The translations under genes were made by a program, and so were the position numbers. Source: Edaphochlamys debaryana (taxonomy: Eukaryota > Chlorophyta > Chlorophyceae > Chlamydomonadales). From it: a stretch of DNA of 64,000 nucleotides. The notes below the pieces were generated by a model, which worked only from the letters and a program-made list of their open reading frames with translations, ran no database searches and was not told where the DNA came from. This document shows, piece by piece, positions 32,801-44,721 of this stretch. Position 1 is the first letter of the stretch. Every line of letters begins with the position of its first letter. The stretch lies in NCBI GenBank assembly GCA_016858145.1, contig JAEHOE010000003.1:2542001-2606000 (forward strand), in the 5' to 3' direction.

Positions 32801-35284
32801 GTGCAACCCACTGACGAGTCGGCATCGATGTCCCCGAATCCCAGAGCCCCCCCCCCACTCACGAACTGCAGCATGGGGTCCCGCCCCGGCAGCCAGGAGA
32901 CCACCATGAGCGTGTCCCTGGGGGGTGGGTGGGTGGGGGGAAGAGGCCGGAGAGAGGGAGGGGGGAACTGGAGAGGGCCACAACCCGAGGAACCCCCCGC
33001 CCGGTCGGCCCCCACCTGTGCAGGCCCGCACCTCCACCCAGCACCAGCCCTCCCTTTCACGCGGCTCCCACGCCGTCGGCCCACCCCCCTCACCACACCT
33101 GTGCAGGCACGTGTGCGCCACGTTTGCCGCCAGCTCCAGCTCCCCCGCCTCCACCCCCTGGGGGCGCCCCAGCGTGCCAATGATCTTGGCGTCGCCCTGA
33201 CAGGAGGGGGGGGGAGAAAGGGAGAGCTGAGGCTCGGCGTGCTATAGCAGAGTCCCAGGGGCCCTCTTTAACGAAGTTGAAAGAGCCCCAGCTCGCTGCA
33301 CAGATTCACTCCAGCCATCCCCGCCCCCTCGCTTCTCCTCCGTCGGCCCTCGCCCTCCGCCCTTCCCGGCCCTCACGCCCCCCCGGGCTCCCCACCAGCC
33401 GCCAGGCGCTGACGCGGCCGTTGCCCCGCGTGTGCACCACCATCATGGCATCGCTGCCGCCGTCGCCCCCGCCGCCGCCGGGCCCGCCGCCGGCCCGGCC
33501 GGGCCCCAGCGGGCCCAGCTTGACGCACGTGACGGGCAGCGAGTCGAGCTGCAGGTCGGGCACGAAGAACTGCCGGGTGGCGGGGAGACAGGAGGATGGG
33601 AGTGAGGGTGAAGGGACGGGTGGCGGGTTGGCAGTGCGGATCGCAGGAGGCCATCCACTGCCACTTGCACTTCTTCGGGCGCCGGGAAAAAAGGCGCAAA
33701 GACTTCACCAATCGCCCCAGGCCCAGGCCCGGCCCCGCTGCTGCCCCCACCCCTACCCAACTCCACCTGCGCACCCACCTGCGTGAAGGTCGCGTCCCCG
33801 TGCGGCTGCCGCTTCCACACGCGCACGTACCCCTCCGACGTGCCGGCGGCGATGTAGGAGCGGGAGGCGTCCAGGGAGGTCACGGGGGCGCCGGCCTGGG
33901 AGGGGGGGCGGGGGGGGCGGGGGGCCGGAGGGCGGGGGGCGGGTTCACGGGCGCTTCGCGCGGCCGCCACATATACCGCCCCGGCCCCCCTTTACTGGCC
34001 CCATAAACTCTCTGGGGGCCTCTGAGAGAGCCTATATATATATATATATACTGGCCCATTACACTTAGTGGCGCCTCTGAGAGAGCCCCCGGTCCCCTCC
34101 CGTGCCCCCCCCAGACAACCCTCCCACCCGGCTCGAACCCCCCCCCCCCCAGACACACACACCTCCCCCCGCTCTCCGCCGCGCCCACGTTTCCATGGCT
34201 TACACGAGCAGCCCTGAACACCCCTCCCCCCGCCCCCACCGTGAGCGTCTGCTGCCGCGCCCAGCTACCCGTGTCCCACACACTGATGCGGCCGCTGCTG
34301 CTGGCGTCGGCGGCGATCAAGAGGTCGCCCTGGGGGGAGGGGGGGAAGAGGGGCGGTGGGGGCGGTGGGGGCGGAGGGTGCGAGGGGCGCAGGCCGGGCC
34401 GTCAGTTTGGGCTGGGGCCAAAGGGCGTGCACCCCTGTGCCGCTCTCAGTGCCAACCACCACCAAGACCCGCTCGTCCCGGCCCCCATCGCAACGGCCGC
34501 AGCCGCCACCACCTGCTCCCCTTTCGCCGCCCCACCTTGACGGTCACCGCCACGAACCGCTCTCCGTCCACCTCGAGCAGCTGAGGCGCCGGCTTGAACT
34601 CGGGCTCATCCTGGGGGGATGGAGGGGTTGGGTATGGGGGTGGGGTGCGGGGAGGGGGAGGCAGAGGGGGGAAAGATGGGGGGCAGAGGAGGGGGAGTGT
34701 GGGGTGGAACGCTGCGGGGGCTGTCGAGACGGTGAGTCAAGAAGGGGTGGGGGTGGGCGCGGGGAGTGTGTGGAGCGCGTGAGGGCAGACGAAGGGAGGC
34801 AGGTGGTTGAGGAAGTCGGGTAGGGGCATGAAGGGGGGTCGAAGGGGCGAAGGCGTGTGGGTGCGGGCGGGCGAAAGCGCGACGCTTCTGGAGCCAGGCC
34901 CTTGGCGCTCGCGCACCCGGGCACACGCAGACGTGTGGCTTACCCGGCTGGTCGGCGCCCATGCCCTCACACAGGGAGCATAACCTGCAAACGAAGCGGT
35001 ACCGAGCGTGGGCCGGCAGCTTTTGGCGTGGCCTCCGCACACCCGGCATGGCATTCCGCTGTAGCCCCGCCAGAGCTCACCTATGGCCCCGATTACGGGG
35101 GGCCAGGCCGCAGAGCAGGCAATATGCGACACCGTGGCATTGCCGCAGTGCCAGAATCTGCAGCGTCAGGGCGTCAGAGCGCCAGCGGCATCTGCCAGGC
35201 TCCTGGCCTCCCGCCCAAAATTCCGCCAGCGAAGGTAGCAAACTCTTACCTCAGCGGCTGATCGTCAGGTAGGAAGGTCTCCAT
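29842..35284 (-). CDS. WD-repeat protein with C-terminal MYND zinc finger
   Basis: Eleven exons join in phase: 34610-34536, 34329-34240, 33895-33779, 33569-33396, 33196-33099, 32917-32863, 32672-32547, 32037-31891, 31723-31052, 30858-30592, 30117-29842 (698 residues). Beta-propeller strands are visible: DLLIAADASSSGRISVWD, YIAAGTSEGYVRVWK, VHTRGNGRVSAWRL, TIVLGCEDGTV, VASGGADGCVRLW, LCLVAGGAGGQLQLL. A low-complexity Ala/Gly stretch follows, then a MYND finger (CGNPSCL, FKRCGACKSVFYCSAHCQ, STHWRDGHKKECP) and a Gly/Ala tail. MYND fingers bind proline-rich partners. Two N-terminal exons are proposed, 35284-35250 (METFLPDDQPLR) and 34984-34944 (CxxC motif), but their phase does not fit the next exon, so one exon or splice site is missing there. 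Confidence 0.82.
30489..30567 (-). repeat. 79-bp intronic repeat, copy 2
   Basis: Reverse complement of 16331-16409 at 73 of 79 positions. It lies in the last intron of the WD-MYND gene, sense to that gene, starting 24 nt after the 5' splice site. Confidence 0.8.
34033..34050. repeat. TA dinucleotide microsatellite
   Basis: Nine TA units within an intron of the WD-MYND gene, flanked on both sides by the same GCCTCTGAGAGAGCC 15-mer. Confidence 0.85.
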
Positions 35285-35524
35285 GGCTACAAAGAGAGCT
35301 GGCCTCAGAGAATGCACCTGCACCAACAAGGTCTAGCCCGTCATGCTGGCTGAACGCGGAAACGGAAACTTTCGTGAGCCGTAGATGTGTATCGTGTGTT
35401 GCTACGTGCGCAGGAGGCCTTCGCGCGGAGGCACATGCAGCCCGCGACTAGCATCATCAAGGTTGGACCGACGCGCCTCTACACGCATTGAATAGCTCAC
35501 GCTATTGCATAGGTAAAAACAGGC
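35285..35524. promoter_or_regulatory. bidirectional promoter region, WD-MYND gene and NDUFAF8-like gene
   Basis: Only 240 bp separate the two proposed divergent start codons. No clear TATA box was seen. The arrangement suggests a shared promoter; this depends on the less certain first exon of the WD-MYND gene. Confidence 0.45.
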
Positions 35525-35977
35525 ATGTCCAAACGTACAGGTGGCAGCGCGCCGGAGCAGACCGCTGCTCGCCTTGCAAAGGCATTCGCCTCGTGCAGCG
35601 CACAAGCGGAGCTCTATGGCGCGTGCGTGAAGAAGCTGGTGCCGGAGGTGCGCCTGGGTATTGAGGGGGGCAGCGGGGAGCGCTTCCTGGGCGGAATGCT
35701 CCAGGATGGACTGCACGCGTGGCACGCGGCGCAAACCCTCGGTGGCACGCTTCGTGCCCCCGCTCGCAGGTGGAGACTGGCGTATGTGCTAAAGAGTTCG
35801 AGCAGCTGAAGACCTGCTTCACGCGGGCGGTGGGTGGGTGGGCAGCTAGCCGGGTGGGCAGCTAGCCGGGTAGCCCCGTCCTCCAATCGTGCCGTGTCCC
35901 AATAACCCCCTCCTCTAACATTCCCGCCTTTGATTTGCCTGCTTTCGCAGCTGCGATCATCCAGTCGGCGATCTTGA
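35525..35977 (+). CDS. NDUFAF8: twin-CX9C protein, NDUFAF8-like complex I assembly factor
   Basis: Three short exons, 35525-35647, 35770-35829 and 35951-35977, encode about 69 residues. Two CX9C motifs stand at the expected spacing: CSAQAELYGAC in exon 1 and CAKEFEQLKTC in exon 2. This gives the CHCH hairpin oxidised by the Mia40 pathway in the mitochondrial intermembrane space. The order LA.C.A.A..YG.CV and C.EFE.L..CF is that of NDUFAF8, which helps to build respiratory complex I. The last intron has a strong acceptor (GCCTGCTTTCGCAG). Without it, exon 2 would read through to a TAG at 35863-35865 with a slightly longer tail. The name rests on motif similarity only. Confidence 0.78.
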
Positions 35978-37336
35978 CGTCCTGGTTGTCAGATCGTTAG
36001 ATCAATTACTTGGAGCTGGGAGCAGACGAGGCCAGAAAGCTCGCGTAGGTAGGAGCCGGCCTGAGCCGGCAAGCCCTGGGGAAGTGCTACACAACGCAAG
36101 AGCGGGTTCGGCAGTGTGCCGCGCGCTGAGCAAGCGCGCCGGCGAGCGTGGTCGAGGGCAGAGAGCACAGAGGCTGTATCCAAGAGACTAACATGCATGA
36201 TGACGGGCCGTGGGGGGCTACCGGCAGGAAGGGGCCGGAAGGGGCTGGAACGGGGGCCTAGAATCATTGATAGGGGCGGCTGTGTGCTTGGGGGCAGTGC
36301 ACAGGGCCCCCGCGGCCGGAGAGCTGGAAGATTGACGTAGCACAGGCGGGTTAGCAGGGACTTAACCGTTGCTGTTGAGTGGAACGGCCGCTTTGCAGGG
36401 CACTGGTGTGTGGTGGAGTGGTTGGGGCGGGGAGAATGCCCCTGGCTGGCGCTGCTGGCGGGACGCAGTGTAAGTTACAACCGGTTGAACCTTATTGTGG
36501 CTTCGAAGGCACCTCGCTCAAGCCTGCTCAAGCCACCGCCAACACAACGATCAACGCCAACCATGCAACTGTCCGAGTTGCCCAACGACGAACGCTCTTT
36601 CCGAGGCCCCCGCCTGGCCTCGACCCCGCCGGCCTTCTCCTCCCCGCCCTGCGCCGCCCCTCCCCTCCCCTGCATCCTCAAGCCCCGCATCTCATATGTA
36701 CGCACAGCCGGAGTGTGCAAGCTCTCCACATACATTACCGCCGCCCCGCCTCAAGGCCCCCTCCGCCCTCCGTCCGCCAACGCGCATTCTTCTCCCTCCC
36801 TCCGCCACACGATCACGGCAGGTGAGTGCAGACCGCCCCAGATCACGCCTGTCGGTACCTCCTTTAGGGCCCCGTCCGTTGCTAAGCGCCGTGTTTGAAC
36901 GCGTGTGTTCTTAGTTGTGTCTCACGGCCCCCTTCTGCACCGCTCTTCCCTCCATGGCTCCAAGGCAAGGCTCTCATACAAAACCCTTCGTGCCACCTTC
37001 TCATCCTCGTCTATCCTGCCTCTCGTGGCAAGCCTTCATGCCCCCACCCGCAGGTGTGTGGTATGAAATGGGGGACCATTGGCATCACGTGGGCCCTCGC
37101 AGCACGGCCCCCCACCCAAGCCCTCTCCGCCCTTCGCGCCTCGTGCCTCATGCCGCATCCCTCCTCCACGTGTCCTCCCCGGCCTCCGTGTCTCTACAGC
37201 TTCGTCCTGCTCCGCTCCACCCACCCGAGTGCATGGGAACTGAGATTCTTCTCGAGAGGTGTTTACCCATATCCTTATCCTTATCCCTGATGGACGACGA
37301 TGTAGAGCAAGTGCAATGCTGCCCAGACCCACACGC
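35978..37336. other. convergent 3' region of the NDUFAF8-like and BELL genes
   Basis: Holds both 3' UTRs. Several plus-strand frames exist (for example from 36561) but show no recognisable domain and no consistent splice model. Confidence 0.5.
36469..36479. terminator. palindromic TGTAAGTTACA, candidate shared poly(A) signal
   Basis: TGTAA is the usual poly(A) signal in Chlamydomonas. This 11-mer offers TGTAA to both strands, 490 bp after the NDUFAF8-like stop and about 860 bp after the BELL stop. Confidence 0.4.
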
Positions 37337-39132
37337 TCAGGACCAAGCCATCTGCAGGTAGCTGCTGCCACCGCCTCCGCCATCGGCGGCGGCGGTGGCG
37401 GCGCCTCCGCCGCCGGCCTGCCCGCCCACGCCGCCAGCCCCCCCGCTGCCGCCGCCGCCGCCGCCGCCGCCACGGCGGCGGCTGGAGCCGCCCTTGCCGG
37501 CGCCGGATGCGGCTGCGGCGGCCGCTGCCCGGAGCTCGCTCGCCGCCTGCATGGCACGGGCGGAGGAGGGAGGCGCGAATCGTGTGGCAGGCAGGGGGAG
37601 GGCGGAGGAGGGAGGCGCGGGCCATGGGAGGGCAGGCAGCTGCCGGTGCACGGGCGGAGGCGTGCAGTCCTTGGGCGCCGCAGCCACATCGGCGGCGTGG
37701 TGTGTGGCCACCCGCTCTCTCACCCCCTCTCACCCCCCCCCTCGCCCCCTTTCACGCCTCCCTCCCTCCCTCCCTCACACCTCCCCCTCCCCCTCCCACC
37801 CACCCGGGCCGCCTCCTGCTCCAGGGCGCCCAGCGAGGCCGCGTCCGCCGCCACCAGCGCCAGTTGGGCGGTGGGGGAGTTGCGGGCGGCCGCCATCTTG
37901 GACAGCAGCTCGTGGTCCCCGCGGGCCTGGGTGAGGCACGGGTGGGGTGGGCGGGTGGCGTGGGGGGAGGGGTTGGGTGGCGTGGCGTGGGTGGGTGGGT
38001 TCGGGGCGTGGGTGGGTTGGGGGAGGGAGGATGGATGTGTGGTCGCCTCAGGCCTGGGCGGAAAGGGACGCGCGGGGCGGGGCGGCGTGGGGCCCTGGCT
38101 CTCCCCTATCGCACCTGCGCCTCAGCCCCCATGCGCGGGTGGTTGTCTGTGAAGACCTTGGTGATGAGCGGCTTCCAGATGCGGACCTGGCAGGGCGGGA
38201 GGGGCGGGAAAGGATGAGGACACGAGGGGAATGAATAATCCTGGGAGCCATGAGATGGGCCGCAGATACAGCGGGAGCGGGGTCTGCACAGCGGTGTGGT
38301 ACGGCAGTGGCGGTACGGCACTCACCCGGGCGTTGATGAACCAGTTGTTGAGCTGCGGGGCCGCGGGGGGGGCCAGCAGGGGGAGCCGGTGGGTGGAGTG
38401 GCACGGTTACTAGTTAGCGCGGTGGAGTGGCCTGGGACACCTCTGTCCCACTCGGCCCCCATGTGCTTAGACCCAGCCCCAGGGGCCGCGCGAGAACAAC
38501 ACACGCGCCATGCCAAACACACGCCGACAGCCCCCTCCGCCCCGTCTTTGGTCCCCCGCCCCCTCCCTCGCCTGCAGCAGGTCCAGGCCGGTGGCGCTGC
38601 AGAGGGTCTCCTTCTCGTCCTCACTCGGGTAGGGGTGCACGATGTGGGCTGGGGGAGGAGCGGGTCGGGCGGGGCAGGGCCAAAGTTCGACGCCCGTGGG
38701 GGCGGGGTAGCCGGCGGTTGCCTCGCCGCCTCGAGGAGCGCCTGCTGTGGGCCCCTCGGGGCTGGGCTGCCCCGCCTGCTCGGCCTCCATCCTGTTGCCC
38801 TGCTGCTGCCGTGGTTGTGACCCGGTGCCCCCGGCCCTTGGGGCCCCTTCCCCGGCCCTCCCGGCAGGCCGCACCGTAGACCCAGAGCTTGAGGTGCTGC
38901 GGGTGGGAAGGCACGAGGGGAGGGAAAGCGCATGAGGGTTCAACAAAAACAGGGAGGATGGCGAGAACACGAAGGCATCGCCCAATTGAGCACTCACGTT
39001 GACGGCGGTCTTGGGCAGATTCTCCCGCCCCTTCTTGCTGCCCGGCCCGGGGCCGTTGCCGCCGCCGCTGCCGCCACTGCCGGCGCCACGCTCCGCCCGC
39101 TCGCCGCCACTGCCCGCCGCGGCAGCGCCGCC

Positions 39133-39163
<31 letters not shown>

Positions 39164-42100
39164 CCGCCAGCTGCGGCGCTGGCGCTCTGGGCACGGCCGT
39201 GGGAGCGGATGCCAAGGCCGCGGCTGTTAATCATGCGCGATGGCGGCGCGACGGAAGCGCCGTACGCCAGGGCACCCGCCGCCACCCGTCCCTGCAGTGA
39301 CGTCCAGTTGCTGGTGGAGCCGCCGCCGCCGCCGCCGCCGCCAGTGCTGGCGGCGCCGCCAGCGCTGCTGGTTGGCATGGGGTGGTCTTGGCCGGGCCCC
39401 GCCGCCGGCATGGGCGCCGGTGGTTGGGACCCGGGGCCGTAGGGGCGGTTGGTGTACGGGTCTACCGTCGGCCAGCCGTACGACGGTTGGGGTTGCGGTT
39501 GGTATGGCGGCGGCGGGCCGTGCTGGTAGGCCCCCGCCGCGGCCGCGTGATGCTCCTGCTGAGCCTGCATCTGCTGGTCTTGATGTTGTTGGTGCTGATA
39601 ATGTGATGGGTGCTGCGCGTAATGCTGTTCGTAGTAGGCTTGGTATGGGTCCACGTTTGCGTGCGGCTGCTGTTGCGGCGTCGACGGCTGTTGCGATCTG
39701 TGCTGCTGTTGCGGTGATCGCTGCGGCTGTTGCGCGTGCATGTGAGCGTCTGGGTCTGACGGGTGGGGCGTCCCCGCGTCGACCATCATCTGCTGGAAGC
39801 TGCCGTACGCCGGCCCAGCTGGCGGTTGGTGCATATGGCGCCTGTCAGGCGGCGGTTGGCCCGGCGGCGGTTGGTACGACGTGGACGGGTCTTCTTGCTT
39901 GACGCGATGCGCCGTCGGCGGCTGCGGCGGCATGCCCGGCGGCGAGGGCGGCTGCGGCTGGTACGGGCTGGGCGCCTGCTGCTGCCTGGCGTACGGCGAC
40001 GGCTGCTCGTAGCCGTAGCCGCCGTACTCGGCGGCGGCTGGCGGCGGGTGGCTGGCGGCGGGCCCGCCCGAGTACGAGGAAGCGCCGGCGGGTGGCGGCG
40101 CCGTTGGCGGCCGGACCATTTGGGCCACAGGAGGCCACGAGGCGGCGGCAGGGGGGCCATGTGCGTACGGCGACGGCGGTTGGCTGCCGTACGGCGGCGG
40201 CGGAGCGGGGGCTGCCGGCCAGTACGCGCCGCCGCCGGGGGATGTGTGGTACGGCGGGGCGTGGTACGGGTAACCGTCGTAGCGGTGCTGCGGCGGGGCG
40301 TGGTGGGGCGGATGGTTGGGGTATTCGGCAGGCGCCGGCGGCGTGTACGTGCCGCCGCTGTGCGGCCGCGGTGGCAGGTAGGCGCCGCCGCCACCGCCGC
40401 CAGCGCCACCGCCGCGTATCTGCGTGCTGCCGACGTCGCTCTGGGACCTTGCAGTCCGCACGCCGCCGCCACCGCCAGCCCCGCCGCCGTCGCCGCCACC
40501 GCCAAGCACGCCGACGCTGAGCTCGGCGCTGTGCTCCTGACCCTCGCCGCCGCCGCCGCCGACGCCGCCGCTCATGGCTGACGGCGCCGCCGCCACGGCC
40601 TGCTCCGGCGGCGGCGGCGGCAGATGCTGTGGCGGCGGCGGCGCCGTCAGCTGCTCCAGGAGGGCGGCGGCGGCGGCGGGGTCGCTCTGGCCCAGCAGCG
40701 CCTGCAGCGCCTCCATGGCGGCGGCGGAGAGCGCCTGGTCGCTGCCCAGCGCCGCCACCGCCGCCGCCGCCGCTGCTGCCGCCGCCGCCGCCGGGTCGAC
40801 GCGCAAGAGCATCGGCTCGTCCGCTGCGCCACCGCTGCTGCCGCCGCCAGCCAGGTTCTCGTTGGCGGCGCCGCCGCCAGAGGGCTGCCCCTCCAGGCCC
40901 AGCGGCGTGCCGGCGGCGAAGAGCAGGTCCTCCAGCGGCGCCAGGTTGGGCGTGGACAGGAGCTCCCGCATGTCCGCAGTCAGGCCCGTCGGCGGCGTGT
41001 ACGTCCGCGCCGCGCCACCGCCGCCGCCGCTGCCGCCGTTGGTGGTAGCGGCAGCTCCGCCGCCGCTTCCGCCGCTGCCACCGCCGCCGCTGGCGCCGCC
41101 GCCACTGGCGCCGCCGCCGCTGCGCTGGGCCGCGAAGGCGTCGGCGGCGGCCCATGAGGAGAATATGTCGGGGGACTCGATCCGGTGGAAGGGGTTGGAC
41201 AGCTGGGATGAGTGGCCCGGCGTGCCGATGGCCGCCAGCAGCTGGGCCGACAGCCGCCGGGTGACGTCCTCGCGCGCGGCCGCCGCCGCCGCCGCCGCCG
41301 CCTCGGCGGATGCCGGTGCCGGCGAGCGGGTGCCGGATGCGGGCCGTGTGCCTTCGACGGCGGCGGCGGTGTCATCGGTTCCAGCGGCGGCGGCGGCGGT
41401 GGCCGCCGCGCGAAGTCCGGCCGTCGCTGGCTGGTCGGACGGCGACGGCGGCGGCGCCGACGGTGGACCGAGCAGGAGGGACCAGATCTGGTCGAGGCCG
41501 CCGCCGCCGCTGCTGCCGGCGGCGCTGGCGTTACGCTGCAGCTCGATGGCGCCGCCGGCGGCAGCACCGCCACCGCCGGCTATCTCGGCGCCGCCACCGC
41601 TGGCGGTGCCGCTGCCGCCGCCGCTGGCTCCGCCGGCCTGAGGGAGCAGCATCAAGGGGCGAAGCAACGTTGTGAGAGCTAGCACGAGTGAGGTGGCACT
41701 ACTACAGCAAAAGCAACTAGTGTAAAAGCGCTAGGCCACCAAAGTACTGCTAAGTTACTGCCCCGGACAAGCCGATCTCGCCCTTCACTTGCCAACGCCT
41801 CCAGCACCCAGCACCACTCACCGCTTGCAGCGATGCACCCACCGCCGCTACCGTCGCCGCCGCCACGGCCGCCGCTGCCGCCGCGGCGCCGGGCATGATG
41901 CTGCTCGTGATGCTGCTCTGGACCTCGCGCCGCGTCGCGCCTGCCGCCTCCGCCTCCGCCGCTGCTGCGGCCGCTGCTGCTGCCGCAGCCGCCGCCCCCG
42001 CCACCCCCGCCTCTTCTTTCACTGCCGGCGGCAGCGGCGCAAACTGCAGAGTGTGAGCCGCCCCCGGAGGCATCGGCGGCGGCGGATGCTGAGATCTCGG

Positions 42101-44721
42101 GGGGTAGGCGTACGGCGGCTGCGCGGAGAGCTGCGACGGCGGCGTGGGCGGCGGCGGTGGCAGCGGCGGCGCCCAGGGCCCAGCGGCGGCACCTGGCGTC
42201 GGCGAGCTGAAAGCCGGCGTCGGTGGCGGTGGCGGTGGCGGCGGCTGCCGGGGGCCCCAGGGGCCCGCGCTGCCGCTGGCAGGCCCCGGCGGAGGTGCTG
42301 CCGCCGCCCAGCCGCCGCCGCCAGCGGCGGCGGCGGTCCCGCCAGCCCTGCCCGGCGGAGCGTGACCCGGCCACGAGTGCGGCATGGGCGGGGCGCTGGG
42401 CCGCGGGCTCTGCTGCTTCTGCAATTGCTGTCCGTATTGCTGCTGCGACGGGGACGGCGGATGACCGCCTAGCTGGCGGAGGTAAGGGGGGTAGGAGTGG
42501 GCGAACGGCGGCGGCGGGTAGGGTGGGTAGGGGCCCGGGTGGAAGGGCGGCGCCGCGCCTGAGCCCGGGCCGGCAGCGGAGCGGTAGGTGTGGAGGATGG
42601 CTGCGTCTGACTTGGTCTTCCGCAGGGACATGGCGAGCGGGCTCTCGGGCGTGCGCGTCCTGGGGGTGGCAACGGCAGTGAAAAGGCGACCCGGGAGGGT
42701 TGTTGGCAGCAAGTTACGGTGCGTGCAGGGTAGCAGCGTCATACCGGTAGTCAAAGGGAGTGCCAGGTGGTAAAGGCAGAGGAGGCTGCAGGCCTTGGAA
42801 AGATGAGGATGGGGCGACGAAAAGGCTGCGCCTTTATTAGGCGCTCCTTGCTTTCCGCCCTTCTGTCAAATCCTCAGGGCTTTCCATCCCACCAACCCTC
42901 CACAGAGCTGCGTACATGCCCCCGATGCAAACCCACCGTGGCACCAGCACCCGAGCGACCGGGGGCCACAGCGGCGGCGGCGGTGCTGCCCCTGCAGCCG
43001 CCGCCGAGGGAGACTCGTGGGGCGGCGGCGGCGGCATGTACCCCTGCGGCGTCGGCGGGAGCGGAAACCCTGACGGCGTGCCAGCAGGCGCCGGCGGCCC
43101 GCCAGCGGCAGCAGAGGGTAGCCACCAACCCGGCGCGTAAGCGCCGGTGGTGCCTGGCGGCGCCGCTGCGCCGCTGCCGCCGGGCCCTGCCGCCGCCACC
43201 GAAGCTGGCGGCGGCATGGGTTCCCAGGTTGCAAGCATTGACATGTCACTGACGCAGCGGTTTAGGCCCGGCGGCGGCAGGTGGGGCGGCGGAGTCGAGA
43301 AGAATGAACCTGGAGTTGGCGGCGGCGGCCGCCATCCGGCCGACGCTGGCGGCGCCGCCATTGCGGTGGCGGCGGCGCGGGCGGCGGATGGGCCGCCAAA
43401 GGGGCCGACGGCGGCGCTTGGGTGGTGCTGCGGAGGCAGAGGGGCCGAGTGAGGGGTTAAGATGAAGCAAGGATGAGGTGAGTGCGTCAACATCGGCATT
43501 GGTGTGATGAGCAGCTGTGCGAGGAGCCGGGAGCCGGGAGCTGGGGCTCCGAGCCTTGGCGGGGAAGCCTCAAAAGCAAACTAGGGTGAGGAAGCTGGGT
43601 GCCGGGAGCAGGGAGCTGGGGCTGGGGCTTAGCTGCTGGCGGTGAATTGCCGTGGACGTTCTCCCTTGAGGTGCCTCATAGTGCTTGGAATGCGCTTCAC
43701 TGCACGTGTGCGCGCCACGGCCCTGCCCTGACATTACCTGCAGCTGTTGCGGCGGCGGCCCTCTAGGAGACGACACGCTGCCGGCGGCGCCGCCCGGCTG
43801 GAGGCTCTGGGAGGTGCTGTCCTCGGAGCGAGCGGACGCTGTGCCGCCGCCGCCGCCAGCGGCGCCGGGAGCGGGCATCGGCGGCGCCGACTGGACCCAG
43901 CGCAGCGGCAGGCCGCCGCCGCCGCCGTCGGCAGCGCCGCCGGTGCTGGGTAGCCCGGCGGGCGAGTGCCAGCCGGTTGTTGCGTACGGCAGTGCCGCTG
44001 GCGACGGGAGGTGCTGCAGAGCCGGCGGCGGCAGCAGAGAGTGCGGTGGGATGGCGGCGGCGGCGGAAGGCAGCGGCGGCAGCGGCCGCGGCCTGGCGGA
44101 GGTGTCCATGCCGCCGCCGCCGCTACTGCCGTCGCCGCCACCGTCACCGCCGTCAGCGCCCATGGCGTGGCCGGTGTGGGTGCTGACGTTGCTGGGGCCT
44201 CCGCCGCCGCCGCCAGGATCCTCCTCCGCCTCCGCCACCATCATGCTGACTGGGCCGCCGCCGCCGCCACCGTCACCGTCGCCGTCGCCAGACGCCAGCA
44301 TTGCCGCCGCCGCCAGCAGCTCCTCCGGCGCCGGCGGCCTCCGTACCCTGCTGTGGTGGCCGCTGCCTGCACCGCCGCCGCCGCCAGCCTGGTTCGCCAG
44401 CGCCGCCAGGTCTGACTCGCTGTACGTGACGGCGGAGGACAGCGGCCGCTTGCGGCCGCCGCCGCCGCCGCCGCCGCCGCTGGAGGTCCTGCCGCCGGCG
44501 CCGTCGGGGCCAGGCCCCAGCGCCTGCGCTCCCGGCGTAGGCGCCTGATCGTAGCCCTCTAGGCATCCGGCGCCCCAAGACGCCACGACGCCAATGCCGC
44601 CGCCCCCGTACGGCAGATCACAGCTTGTACGCTCGAGCGCGCCGGGGGCGGAGACCGTCTCCGGCAGCCCACCGCCGCCCTCGTTGCCGCCGCCGCCGCC
44701 GCCGCCGCGGCCACCCAACAT
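37337..44721 (-). CDS. BELL-class TALE homeodomain transcription factor with long low-complexity N-terminus
   Basis: Ten exons in phase: 44721-43738, 43427-42937, 42659-41822, 41637-38998, 38896-38875, 38648-38572, 38352-38326, 38186-38115, 37926-37804, 37546-37337, about 1,827 residues from the first ATG (MLGGRG). Residues about 1642-1705 form a TALE homeodomain spread over five exons: ENLPKTAVN, HLKLWVYA, HIVHPYPSEDEKETLCSATG, LNNWFINAR, VRIWKPLITKVF. The PYP loop extension and WFINARV followed by WKP are BELL-type rather than KNOX. In Chlamydomonas, BELL factors (GSP1, HDG1) act with KNOX partners in zygote development; which paralog this is cannot be told. The first 1,640 residues are Ala/Gly/Pro/Gln-rich. 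One donor is GC (CAG/GCGAGG at 38572). The start may lie further upstream, since the frame stays open. Confidence 0.88.

Noticed and set aside
36561..37290. Possible plus-strand gene starting MQLSELPNDERSF
   Set aside because: Short, no domain, and it lies where the BELL 3' UTR is expected; no second exon with matching phase was found.
38999..41685. Long plus-strand open frames (for example 39763-40581 and 40574-41641) within the BELL gene
   Set aside because: They are GC-skew shadows of the Ala/Gly/Pro-rich exon on the minus strand, which alone has phase-consistent splicing and a homeodomain.
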